This document shows positions 1-9,698 of a DNA stretch of 23,330 bases, piece by piece. The DNA is from Apostichopus californicus (taxonomy: Eukaryota > Echinodermata > Holothuroidea > Aspidochirotida > Stichopodidae), in the NCBI GenBank assembly GCA_020650975.1, contig JAIPMN010042684.1, forward strand, positions 1 through 23,330, written 5' to 3'. Below the pieces are notes generated by a model. That model was not told the DNA's origin, ran no database searches, and saw nothing but the letters and a program-made list of their open reading frames with translations. The first letter of the stretch is position 1. Each line of letters opens with the position of its first letter. The translations under genes and the position numbers were made by a program.

Positions 1-627
1 ATATATATGCTGTGTGTAGTTTACTGAACGGTGAATAGGTTATCGTAACTTACCCGAGTTAACCTTTTGAGAACCAAATATTTATGAATAATGTAATATT
101 GCATTAAGATAATCATTGAGAAACGTAACCAACGAATGCTGCTGACAGGAAGTAATATCTACTGGAGATGAAAGCCAAATACTGTGTAGCCGATCCGATC
201 AATTCAAACAAAAACAACAGTGTTTGGATCGAGGAAACAGTTAATATGTTGTGGGGGCGCACTCCCAAAATGAGTCTTATAGATTGACCGGAAAATGTTA
301 TTATTCTAAACTAGATAGTGTGTGTCACTGTTCGTTTGCAGCTATTAATACCCAGACTCAGATAACAGAAAGTGGTCAATCTAGCCATGGTAGCAATTAA
401 ACAGAACAAATACCCTGAAAAGTGTGTATATTTTACATTTGAATAATGGTATTAATGAAATAGTAGCTTTTGTTCTATTTTTGTAGTTGAGAGTGCCATT
501 CTGTTATATAATTTGCTTCACTTTTTAGAAATATGAATATAGAAAATCCAATGAATAATTTTCCGCTTTGTTTACATTCTAGAATTTGTGGTAAACAATC
601 CTTGGTGAAGTAACAGTTGTTGGGACG
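1..627. other. AT-rich non-coding flank
   Basis: No exon, RNA gene or clear repeat could be supported in this stretch on either strand. The only minus-strand oddity is a very short ATG-led stretch near 370-410 ending at a possible phase-1 donor, too weak to call. Confidence 0.4.
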
Positions 628-1084
628 TTTTTATACGGAAGCGTAGAAGGGACATTGCATTGACGAGTTACCAACTTGACAAAACGACAATTATCTGCAA
701 ATTGACGAGTTGACGAGATGGTAACGTGACAAAATTCAGAAAATTGTCGTTTTGACGAGATATCGGATCTCGTCAATTTGTCGAGATGGTAGTAAGTGTG
801 CAACTCGTCAATTTGCAGACAATTGCTGCATTGACGAGATCCGTTATCTCGTCAAAACGTCAATTTTCTGAATTTTGTCAACTTGTCGAGATGGTAGTAA
901 GTGTGCAACTCGTCAATTTGCAGAAAATTACTGCATTGACGAGATCCGTTAACTCGTCAAAACGTCAATTTTCTGAATTTTGTCACGTTACCATCTCGTC
1001 AACTCGTCAATTTGCAAATAATTGTCGTTTTGTCAAGTTGGTAACTCGTCAATGCAATGTCCCTTCTACGCTTCCGTATTTTTA
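628..1084. mobile_element. Palindromic MITE-like (foldback) element with 6-bp target duplications
   Basis: Bases 634-1078 start with TACGGAAGCGTAGAAGGGAC and end with its exact reverse complement. The inverted match continues for more than 100 bp with only isolated mismatches, so each end is the mirror of the other and the DNA could fold into one long hairpin. The flanks carry TTTTTA directly before (628-633) and after (1079-1084), a candidate target-site duplication. The element has no transposase; the reading frames across it are by-products of the repeat. The motif CTCGTCAA and its complement recur throughout. It is probably a non-autonomous DNA transposon mobilised in trans; the superfamily cannot be named from the ends alone. 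Confidence 0.8.
781..980. repeat. 105-bp direct tandem repeat inside the palindromic element
   Basis: A unit beginning TCGAGATGGTAGTAAGTGTG occurs at 781 and again at 886, a period of 105 bp, with about three differences in the first 100 bases. The second copy runs directly into the right inverted arm. It makes the core of the element asymmetric and suggests internal duplication after the palindrome formed. Confidence 0.75.
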
Positions 1085-1987
1085 TGTAGGTTAGCCACAA
1101 ATCCCACTGGATCTTGAAATTTGTGCACCCATACCACCCCCCTCCCACCCATGAATGCTTTTTGAATCCATGGAAGGAAGAAGGAAAAGGTTGCATCGGA
1201 GTAATGTGTAACTTACCATACCAGGAATGTCTACTTTAACTGTTATGGTCGTCAATAATTATTTCAGAAAGAACTGTAGTACTTATTTGTATACCACTCT
1301 CCCTCAATGACAAGCTAGTTACGTAACACAAATGAATAAGCATAGTACTTGCTCACTACAAATTACCTACGATTCGTCCACGGGAGAATACTGAGGTTTA
1401 CTTTCTTATATATACATTTAGTAAGTCAAAACAAAATTAAAACATGCAATATAGATATTACACTGAGGAGGAATAAAAGAGAAACTCGATTGAGCATAAA
1501 ACATAAAGACAACAGTATAACAAAAGTGACAGAAACAAACAAAGGAGACACTACCAATAGGAAACAGTAAGAGAGAAAAGAAAGCAGTCTTTAAATGTTT
1601 AGTTGAAGGGTCAGATTTTCGTGATTTGATATGAGAGCTGCGGAGTTTTATCCTGCAGTACGTATATAGCGTATATTGTGCTGAGAGGAGGTTACCGTAT
1701 GGGGAGAGTTCAGAGACAGTGTTGCGCGTGAACGAGTACATAATAAGAGTACGTAGTACAACAACTTCATAGCGATAGATGTCAACGAAAGAGGGAATTT
1801 TTAAATTAGCAAATAGCGGTACCGAATGATGATGAAACAGTGTTTATGTAAACGAAGACGTAGACGAATGAATATTTTCTGTGAAACGAATTAAGGTTGA
1901 CCCTTTACTGTGTTATAAAGAGCCTAACGATTTACTAGGCATAGTATCAGTAAAATGTATAATAATATATATATATATAATATGCTT
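1085..1987. other. Non-coding interval with an AT microsatellite
   Basis: No coding exon could be supported here. A minus-strand open frame of about 107 codons at 1418-1741 has no recognisable motif and no fit to the exon phases of the neighbouring gene. A short AT dinucleotide run lies at about 1960-1983. Confidence 0.4.
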
Positions 1988-2071
1988 TTATATTTTTTTC
2001 TTTGAGAATATAACATAGTGCGACTTAATTACACAATTACGGAGACGAAAAATACAACCTTGCATAGAGAT
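1988..2071 (-). CDS. Possible alternative terminal exon of gene A
   Basis: A fair pyrimidine-rich acceptor ending CCCTGCCCTAAG precedes 2071. In phase 0, matching the donor at 2419, the frame stays open for 27 codons (starting ISMQGC) and ends at TAA 1988-1990. It has no clear resemblance to the IP exons of gene B beyond the opening residues. It would be used only if the donor at 2419 is spliced instead of reading on to the stop at 2390. This is a weak call based on phase and splice signals only. Confidence 0.25.
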   Translation of the reverse strand: MSMQGCIFRLRNCVIKSHYVIFSKKKI

Positions 2072-2282
2072 CTTAGGGCAGGGAAATGGATAATCAATGA
2101 ATTTGGTGAGACGGGTTACATGTAATTCAGTCTTAAATTACTTATAGCGACACAGCAAAAGTGCCAAACGTGACGAATTCTAAACAATCTACTTAATATG
2201 TTACAAATCATTATAACATTTTAAATATATTTATACTACATTATATTGCACTGATATTATGCGTAATGGAAATTATTAGTAC

Positions 2283-2288
2283 TTTATT
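2283..2288 (-). terminator. AATAAA-type polyadenylation hexamer after gene A
   Basis: The minus strand reads AATAAA here, about 100 bases after the gene A stop codon at 2390-2392. This spacing suits a short 3' UTR. Such hexamers arise often by chance in AT-rich DNA, so it supports but does not prove that gene A ends at 2390. Confidence 0.4.
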
Positions 2289-2389
2289 AGAGTGTTATTT
2301 GTAGTTTGATTTCACCGGCTATCATAAAACCGTTGAATGTAAGAAGGTTCGTCAAGAATTCAACAAGACAATGATAAATTACATAATAG

Positions 2390-3936
2390 TTACGAATGAG
2401 TATCCTCGATAATACTTACGTCATGACTTGATGCTATCTGTAGCAGCTGTACGGTAGACCGCTGTAGTAACTTGCTGCCATCGTCACTAATGATAACCTC
2501 CTCAGAACAGAGCTCTGTCACAGTCTTTCTGATCGCCTCAATGTCTCCATTTTGTTCCAAGATGCAGAGGATTGCAAACTTGTCACAATCTTTTTTCTTC
2601 TTCAAATGTTCGATAATTTTACTCGCAGATGCACGACTTAGTCCACATGCGAAACGAAAGACATACTGGAGGTCAAATGGATCCATCTTACCTACAATCT
2701 GTTCTAGTTCAAACGCATTTCTTGCATTTGCAGTGACAATCGCCAACCTAAACGACGCATACCATTCACAGAATATTTTATGGTAGAACCTTACGTCAGT
2801 ATTTGTCTTGATGTCCCCGCTAGTAGTTTCTATGTATGAATCTTCAATTATTTCCTCCTCTACTAAAATACCCACACGGATATATAGATCATAAAACTGT
2901 TTACCAAGTCTCTTACAGAGCTGTTTTTTATTCCATGTAATCTGCTGGTTTTCTTTGTTCAGACCCTCAAATGCTACTTTATCCAGTTCAACGTGATTAA
3001 TTTCATATTCAACATAGTAGCTAACTACATTGCGGTCAGATGCCTTGTTTCTAGCGTGACTATGGAAACATTTTAACATGTATACGAAAAAGTCTGTTAC
3101 CGACTTAAATTTCCGAAAATCGTCTCGTTCATGAGTCATGTGAGCGAACGTAACGAAGAACAGAGGTACTTGACAAATGTCATCAAGGATTGTGTTTTCT
3201 CGCAATCCTCGCTTGATTTTATCAACAGCATTTTCGTTATGTTCACCTGTAATAGCCTTGCGAATATACTGGTCACGCGCTGTTTCGTCAAACCCAATTA
3301 ATTCCAGTCGTTTCGGTGATGACCTTTTGAAGTCTGTTGGTATAAACCTAGTTGTCAAAGTTACATCATATGTTTCAAACAATTTGGATTTAATGATGCG
3401 CCAGATATCACTTCGATTACTTTTATCTCTATTTGGATATTCGTCAAAGCCGTCCAGAATTATTTTTACTGTATTGCATCGTTGCAGAATATCTTTAATG
3501 TCTTTGGAATTTAAGCGGAGCTCACTTGACAATAATATAACTTTGATAGCTTTATATATTGATCTTACATTACCCAACTGTCTAAGTTTCAGAAGAATTA
3601 ATACATCCGCTGCTGAGACAGGAGAATCCTTGACACTATTACACCAGTCATACGCTAGCTGGAGGTTCAGAGTTGATTTACCATATCCAGCTTCACCCTT
3701 CACAATGCGCCTATTATATAACCTTGAACTTGAATCAGTGAAAATGTCTTTATACGAGCTCAAACGTGCTTTCTCTGAGTTTTCGGACTGAGATTCTAGG
3801 ACGTGTTCAATACCTCCCTCAACAAAAACCTTATCTACACAATAGAGTCTGTCCTTAATGTATGGAATTGGTTGTAATGCGTCATACTGCTTCTTGTAAA
3901 CAGTCTTCAGAGAATCTATAAGTATGCACTTCTTTT
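2390..3936 (-). CDS. Gene A exon 2: NACHT exon
   Basis: One large exon encodes the linker and whole NACHT region without a stop for 515 codons. It enters in phase 1 after CCAG, exactly as the gene B NACHT exon does. If the GTAAGT at 2419 is used, the exon is 2420-3936 (1517 bp, leaving in phase 0), again matching gene B (1523 bp, phase 0). Protein similarity to gene B is high across the exon, including the linker, Walker A, Walker B, CQVPLFF and FCEWYA blocks. Confidence 0.85.
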
Positions 3937-5271
3937 CTGGTAAGAAAATATTAGATAATTAATGTAGTCAAAACAAATACGTGAACGTGATGCTGAGAAA
4001 CGTCTGAAGGTTTTCCTGGTATTTTTCTACTTTTTGTTTTATACAAACATCTAAATCACAAGCAAAATCAATCAGATATTGTTATTATACTTATAGTGCA
4101 TGTATCATTTTCTGACTTTCAACAATTTATGGAGCCAATTTATAAGAAAAATGAAACTGTCAGCACAGTGAACTAGTCATAACATCATGTCGCTCGGTGC
4201 TGATATCTTATTGATTATACACTATTTAGATTCCTGTGAGATATGTCATCACTATGTTGGACGTTATTTGTTTTACTAACACCTCAGAAAAATTAAATAC
4301 CAGATAAGTCACGCTTCATTCATGTGTTTTACTCTAGTTCAGCTTATAACATACACATTATTCAAGTACTTGTGTGATACATAAAAACATAACGATGGAT
4401 CACACGCTTGGCTCTATTGAGTATTTTTCATTACCCAATTAAGCTTGAATGTTTTATTTTTCTCCTAATGACACGTACTTAGCAAACAAGGCATTATTTT
4501 CAATTTTCTTCAAAACAAATTCATTGATGTCACTAAAGCTGTAAGTGTTTCCATTACATGTAATCATTCCAAAACGTAAGAGGTGGGGGAGGGGGGACTA
4601 ATGTCGGTAAGATATTAGTCGTTTCGTCTGTCTTTTATATGTTCCGATGTTTCTGTCCCTTCATGTTATTTACAACTCGGACCATTCAAAGACAATATCT
4701 TACCCCGAGGAAACAGTTCATATTCGCTTAATGAGACTCAAACAAAGACACTACCATTATTCTATGTGATAGAGACAGCTGTCAAGAGCAATTATCAAGA
4801 AACATTTAATCTATTTGAAAGATAACTCAACATTCATGTTTTTTTTTATAGAGAAATAAACGGATTCAGATCCCAGTGGCATTGATTTTACACATTTTCA
4901 AAGTGACAGCTCCCAAACACTAATTTTAAATTGGGATATCTTCCAAACTGAACTATTAAGGTGGGTTATACCTGACATATACACCAACGATGATGTTTGG
5001 GTCTGTGTCCTTAAAGTCAAAATGAATTCGTGTCAACTTTAAGAACAGCAGTGACGGTAGTTATATTGGTACTACAGAAAGGGGTGTTTGTTAGTTGCAC
5101 TTTTCTATCCATGTTGTATTTCCTCCGTTGTATAATGCGCATTATAAAGAATATGATAATATAGTGAATGTGTCACTTACCAGCTAAAGTGAGTGCTGAC
5201 TGTGAGGCTGACGCCGTTCCTTTGTGAGTGGATTGTTTCTTCCTCCGAACGGCTTTCTTTTTACCTGGCAT
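2390..5271 (-). CDS. Gene A: soluble NACHT-domain NLR-like protein, two coding exons
   Basis: Joining 5271-5181 to 3936-2390 (phase-1 intron, GTAAGT donor, CCAG acceptor) gives one frame of 545 residues. Residues 1-30 are a basic leader (MPGKKKAVRRKK). Residues about 44-75 are a conserved linker, QPIPYIKDRLYCVDKVFV, nearly identical in gene B. The NACHT NTPase follows: Walker A GEAGYGKST (111-119), Walker B IILDGFDEYP (about 190-200), a sensor-like LTTRF, then ICQVPLFF and a winged-helix-type FYHKIFCEWYAS. NACHT proteins are signalling NTPases that oligomerise when a ligand is sensed, and many serve innate immunity; the partner here is unknown. There is no signal peptide, membrane segment or clear LRR tail. 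The ATG is chosen because an in-frame TGA lies 13 codons upstream. An acceptor-like TTGACAG in that gap could instead extend the exon. A splice donor (GAC|GTAAGT, 2419) just before the stop allows a longer form. Confidence 0.8.
3671..3697 (-). other. Walker A (P-loop) of gene A
   Basis: Codes for GEAGYGKST, the nucleotide-binding loop GxxGxGKS/T with an intact lysine, so ATP or GTP binding is expected to be preserved. Confidence 0.9.
3937..5180 (-). other. Intron of gene A
   Basis: An AT-rich intron of 1244 bp with GTAAGT donor and CCAG acceptor. I see no further exon of the gene B type (Ig, transmembrane or linker) in it on the minus strand. Confidence 0.6.
5181..5271 (-). CDS. Gene A coding exon 1: basic N-terminal leader
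   Basis: Thirty codons plus one base end at GCTG|GTAAGT. The KKKAVRRKK cluster looks like a monopartite nuclear localisation signal or a membrane or nucleic-acid binding patch, followed by a Ser/Thr/Ala-rich tail. It replaces the Ig, transmembrane and linker exons of gene B but leaves in the same phase (1), so it joins the NACHT exon in the same way. Residue count and phase agree exactly; transcription is not shown. Confidence 0.65.
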
Positions 5272-6035
5272 TTCAAGAGACTTTAACAAGGCCAATGACT
5301 GTCAATTTGTTGCTGAGATTAATGTTGCGGCATTCATTGTCGATTTCCTTGTCCTCTTCGATGGTCAGTGCTAAAGTACACGAAGAGCAAACAGACTGTA
5401 ACAACCAACTAGAATCAACATGAATTGCTTACGAAATTTAACTTTAGTACGCCGTGTGTATGAAATACTGTTTGGTGTGAAGAGGAATTAGTTATAGCCT
5501 TTCCAAAAACAAAAAATGTTCATTAAACCAGGGAAATCCATTACATACTTCGTTCTCTTCGGCCTCAAGGTGAGAAGTGGTTGTATTTTGGGTGTTTGAT
5601 TGGTCATTCCATGCAATAGCTATTAAAAACCCTTGCGTTTATAGGGAACGAGTAAATCAGGAACCTGGTGTAGTCAATATCGTTTTATTTCCTGCTAAAT
5701 GTCCATTTCCTATCGTGATTGGCATATATTCAAATACGCGCTCTCTGGATATATAAGAAGATAACAAATAGGAAAATGTGATATAACATTTGACTTACTG
5801 AGTATGATTTTATTAATGGCCCTGTATAATATACTAATACTGTTGACAGATGATTTTGAGTAATCTAAAATTGTAATTCTTAAACCAATTTGTATTGCCA
5901 AAATTCCTTTCCACAGTTTTATTTTGTGCCAATGCTAACAAAAAGTGTGTAAGCAGCGTGTTTTGTAAACTTTGATGAAAATAAAGTTGAATATTTTACA
6001 CAAGACCCTACCATCCATAGAGCGACGTTATTTAA
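5272..6035. other. Presumed 5' leader and promoter region of gene A
   Basis: If transcription starts below the TATA-like box near 5640, the leader holds short upstream frames: a 16-codon one starting at 5421 (MLILVGCYSLFALRVL, stop) and another ATG shortly after it. These could dampen translation. No CDS is supported on the plus strand. Confidence 0.3.
5638..5643 (-). promoter_or_regulatory. TATA-like box upstream of gene A
   Basis: The minus strand reads CTATAAACGC. It lies about 370 bases before the chosen ATG, with no competing gene between. It is the only well-formed TATAAA I noticed near the expected start. No initiator element or transcript evidence is available. Confidence 0.25.
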
Positions 6036-6130
6036 TGATATCATGTATCATTAGGTAAGGTGCACTTGATGCAAATGTACATTACTTTACATTACCACCA
6101 TATCTTCAATTAACATTCACAGTTAATCGT
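6036..6130. repeat. 95-bp direct repeat, copy 1
   Basis: The segment containing ATCATGTATCATTAGGTAAG and ACATTACCACCATATCTTCA recurs about 260 bp downstream at 6297-6389 with few mismatches. Both copies end at a CAGTTA stretch. Confidence 0.7.
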
Positions 6131-6296
6131 AAAATGACAGCGTAATGCAGTTCATTACACATGGGTGAGTAAAAGGAAAGTAATATTTAAAACAGGGTGG
6201 ATCAAGGATTTTAAAACGACAGGGAATGTCATGGGGATTGATCAGCTGTTCTGCATTTGTGGCACATCCAGGCTATAAATCAGGGCATTCTATGAG

Positions 6297-6389
6297 TTAT
6301 ATCATGTATCATTAGTTAAGGTGTACTTGATGAAAATGTACATTACTTAACATTACCACCATATCTTCAATTAACATTCGCAGTTATAT
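6297..6389. repeat. 95-bp direct repeat, copy 2
   Basis: Second copy of the repeat at 6036, with about seven substitutions, including GTTAAGGTGTACTTG for GGTAAGGTGCACTTG. The 165 bp between the copies is unique, so this is a local spaced duplication or the paired ends of an unrecognised element. Confidence 0.7.
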
Positions 6390-7998
6390 GCGCACAATGG
6401 TTTACTGATAGCTACTTTCCTTTTGTTTGGCGGAAGTAGAACGGAGGAAGAGGCTTACCCCCTAAACCATGTGGATACGGGTCTAGTTGCATATGCGCTC
6501 TTTCTTTAGTAAAAGGTGATATAGTATATAGTACAAGTGTTGACGTGGAATTACATATGTTGTATATTTTTATCATTATAACATTCCTTGCTTCCATCAT
6601 ATGACTTCAACAAGGGTAGATATTCGATTATGTGTTACCAGTAATTATAGTGTATATAATTATCATTCCGCAAACCTTATCATTCGAATGTTTTATTTTC
6701 GTACCTGGCAACCCTGTGTAATAGGAGCAGTGGTCCATGTACCTATGATTCTTAACGTAAACTACAGCGTACCATGTTTAGTACAGAAGTTGGTTGTTCA
6801 CTTTAGGTGTTTAATCAGGGATCAATCCATGGTCTGTTTAAAATTTGTATCAAGTGAGAAGTATCGAGTTTAGCTGACAATCATAAAACATTTAAACAGC
6901 AAACGTAGCAAAACTGACATTTTTATAGTTCTGGGAACAGAATTATGAATAAAAACAAGACTGCAGTCAAATTGAGGGCTATTAGGAAAAACAAAAAGGC
7001 CGACATTACAGTTCCAATAAATTATAGATATATCACATCATCCAAACGATTAACAGAGTTACAGCATTTCCGAAAACAACTACCAACTATATGGTTTGAT
7101 AAAATTGGAATCAGAAAAGTTCATATGTACTTTCGGGCGTATGGTAGATATATTATTTACTCTTCATATTTTTATCATGAAGATAAAGAGATCTTGAAGA
7201 TTGTTTATCATAATTTGCGACTAAACTAACAAGTTACTACATGTCTAAATACACGTTCAAATTCAATACGATTAGCTAACAAAGTAAAAAGACAGATCTG
7301 TGTTATTTAAATATGGAATTTGTGAAGCTGCTAAAGAAACTAGCTATTTGAAGTTTGAGTCTTTTACTTGAACGTATATAAATGCTTTAAAAATGTTATA
7401 TCGCAATGAATAATCAATTGATATATATTTTCAATGTAACCATTATTTCATGAAACATCAAAATTTGACAAATCCAGATGTACTGTGAATTACACAAAAA
7501 GAAATCATGATTAACTTTTTATAGTAACGTACAACGTCAACATTTGAGAGAAGATTCACCAAACCTAAAACTAATGCAGCTTATAAAGAATACGTACTTA
7601 AAAAAAAAACTTTGAAAAAAAGATATAGAGTAACATGTATTACCTATTTGATATTGTAATGTTATTACTTTTGCATTAAACTATCGATTGAAGACATTGA
7701 CTTTTCAATCTAGAACATTTATGTTTTTGACATGCAGTGCTGTAGTCCGAGTAACCAGTACTTCTGAGAGTTCGAAATTCAAGTATTAACGCTCTTATGT
7801 GATTTGAGTACCGGGGTAGCAGTGTCTAAGAACAGCATATTATAATCCGAGTACCAACTACGAGTACTGTTTCATCCGAGTCATTTTTAATTGCCATTTT
7901 AGTTACTAAATTGACAAGAAAGTTTTGTTTATAACTTCTCACTTGTGATCATTATTTTTGTTGAATCAGATATGAGATTTGTGATGAACACAACAACG
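6390..7998. other. AT-rich intergenic DNA without a supported gene
   Basis: Apart from a lysine-rich open frame at 6945-7229, nothing coding is supported. GAGTACC and GGTACTC-like words recur at about 7740-7880, giving weak imperfect palindromes of unknown meaning. Confidence 0.4.
6945..7229 (+). CDS. Unrecognised 94-codon open frame, doubtful
   Basis: An ATG-to-TAA frame of 94 codons, basic at its N-terminus (MNKNKTAVKLRAIRKNKK) and rich in Tyr and Ile. I recognise no family, domain or signal peptide. Its composition follows the AT-rich background, and a frame of this length is expected by chance in such DNA. It is listed only so the frame is on record. Confidence 0.12.
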   Translation: MNKNKTAVKLRAIRKNKKADITVPINYRYITSSKRLTELQHFRKQLPTIWFDKIGIRKVHMYFRAYGRYIIYSSYFYHEDKEILKIVYHNLRLN

Positions 7999-9632
7999 TT
8001 TCCTAATTTGAGTGTCCTGCACCAATTATAAAGACTTGAATTGGCCCTTTAATAGGCCGTGGTGGTAACTATCAACAGTAACTGCATCCTTACAGCAGAT
8101 ATCGATACCTGTATCTTCTACGTAGTGTTTAACTTATACATACTATACTTACGTGTTCCTGTTATTCATAAATAAGTGAAGTAGACTGTTACGTTAGCTA
8201 TCTCTATTACATAATATAAATGTGGTCATTTGTTTTTCGATTCGTTGCGAGTTATATTCATAAGCAGTGACGGGCGAAAATAAGAGTAGGCGGGGCAATG
8301 GCCTCTCCGTTTCCACCGCCAATCTGGGAAAAATAAGTCATTATAATTCTCTTCCACGTGAATCTTTTTCAACCGCAAACAAAAATTCAAGAATATTTAT
8401 GAGCACGACCGTGTGTTTATACCTAATATAATACATAATTAACATCCAAAATATTCCTCACAATGCACCATTTAATTATAAACGTTTATGTTGTGTTCTG
8501 GACAAGGAACACTAGATCTCCTACATCGCAATCGGATTCAGCGACCTCAATGGGCTACACTGACACCTAACTTATGAAATATTTGATTCGCCGTTGCCCG
8601 CCTACAAAGGTTCACGCCCCTATCTAAACATGTGGGAATAACTTAGACTGTTTCCTTTCCCATCTCAGCAGCAAGGAGTTGGTAATTGAGTTAAAAGTTA
8701 CCGGTCATACTGCCTAGCTAGGACGGTATAAGTATAAGTATTGTAATTGACATGGTGACGATTTCATGACCCCCTCGGTCAAATTCCGGGTTAATAAATT
8801 GAATCATGGTGATAACTTACAACAGTAACTTATAGAAATTTGTGAAAATATTTCCTCGTGATCTGCGTCGATGTTTCTAATTTAACTTAAAAAGAGAGCG
8901 AGTACTTACCGTTTTGGTACTGGAATTAATGAACTATAAGTAACGTCTTGAAATAAGCTAATGCCGTTGACACGTTCAGCGACTAGTAATATCATATGAC
9001 ATAATTCATATTCACCTTAATTGATAGTCATTTGTTTAAGAAAACACTTCGGGATATCGTTAACTCCCCCTTATAGCCAAAGTTCATGTTGACATTTGAT
9101 AACTGATATCGGGCACATATCAACAAGTTATTTGCCCGATGTGATATGTGATTCAAAATAAAGTCTTTGCGCTCTTACGCGACATTGCACTTTTGAAACA
9201 AGCAGTTATTAATTTTGAGAAGAGATTAGGTTCATTAACGTTAAGCCAGTGCTGTTGTAGCCTAGCAAAAGAGTAGATCGTTGTTGTTGAGTCTTTTTTT
9301 TATTGCTGCTTTTTGTGAATCTTTTTGTCAGGATATTCTTGAAAAATTGTTGGTGATCAATTTGACATCGTTATTGGGGGTAATTTGTTTTCCAATATGT
9401 TGTTAAAGTATCGTACTCCGAGTATAGTTATCGCGTCTCTTTTGTATCAAATGGCATTTCATGGTAGCATTTTGTATTAATGAACACTTTACTTTATCTG
9501 GAACAAGGGCGCAACCACGTATACTTTTGGCATTGTATATTCTCGGTTGCGGGCTCAGCCCCCAATGACAGAAAAACCAAAAAAATATATTACCTGTATG
9601 TGCGTTACATTATTAACAGTCTAAGCTGTCCC
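7999..9632. repeat. Tandem non-coding duplication, unit 1
   Basis: This unit and the one at 9699-11262 share many blocks in the same order: TTTCCTAAT near the start, TGTCCTGCACCAAT, ATATCGATACCTGTATC, CTACGTAGTGTTT, the GTAGGCGG...CACCGCCA block, GCAGCAAGGA, CATTTCCTCGTGAT, CCAAAGTTCATGTTGACATT, GGTTGCGGGCTCAGCCC and a final GCTGTCC. The period is about 1.7 kb. No open frame is conserved between units, so it is a segmental duplication or two copies of a non-coding element, not a gene pair. Confidence 0.75.
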
Positions 9633-9698
9633 CCGGTTCAGAGTCTCTTATGAAACAAAGTGATGGCAATAATTCATCCACATGAAAGTGCAATGACA

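Noticed and set aside
360..410. Minus-strand ATG followed by MARLTTFCYLSL and a phase-1 donor, resembling a signal-peptide exon of another gene
   Set aside because: Too short and weakly hydrophobic; the rest of any such gene would be outside the window.
786..1094. 102-codon plus-strand frame with internal protein repeats
   Set aside because: Lies wholly inside the palindromic element; the repeats are those of the DNA.
1418..1741. 107-codon minus-strand frame downstream of gene A as a possible further exon
   Set aside because: No similarity to gene B modules, no suitable acceptor and phase, composition like the background.
3177..3791. 204-codon plus-strand frame opposite the gene A NACHT domain
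   Set aside because: Antisense shadow of a strongly supported NACHT exon; no family features.
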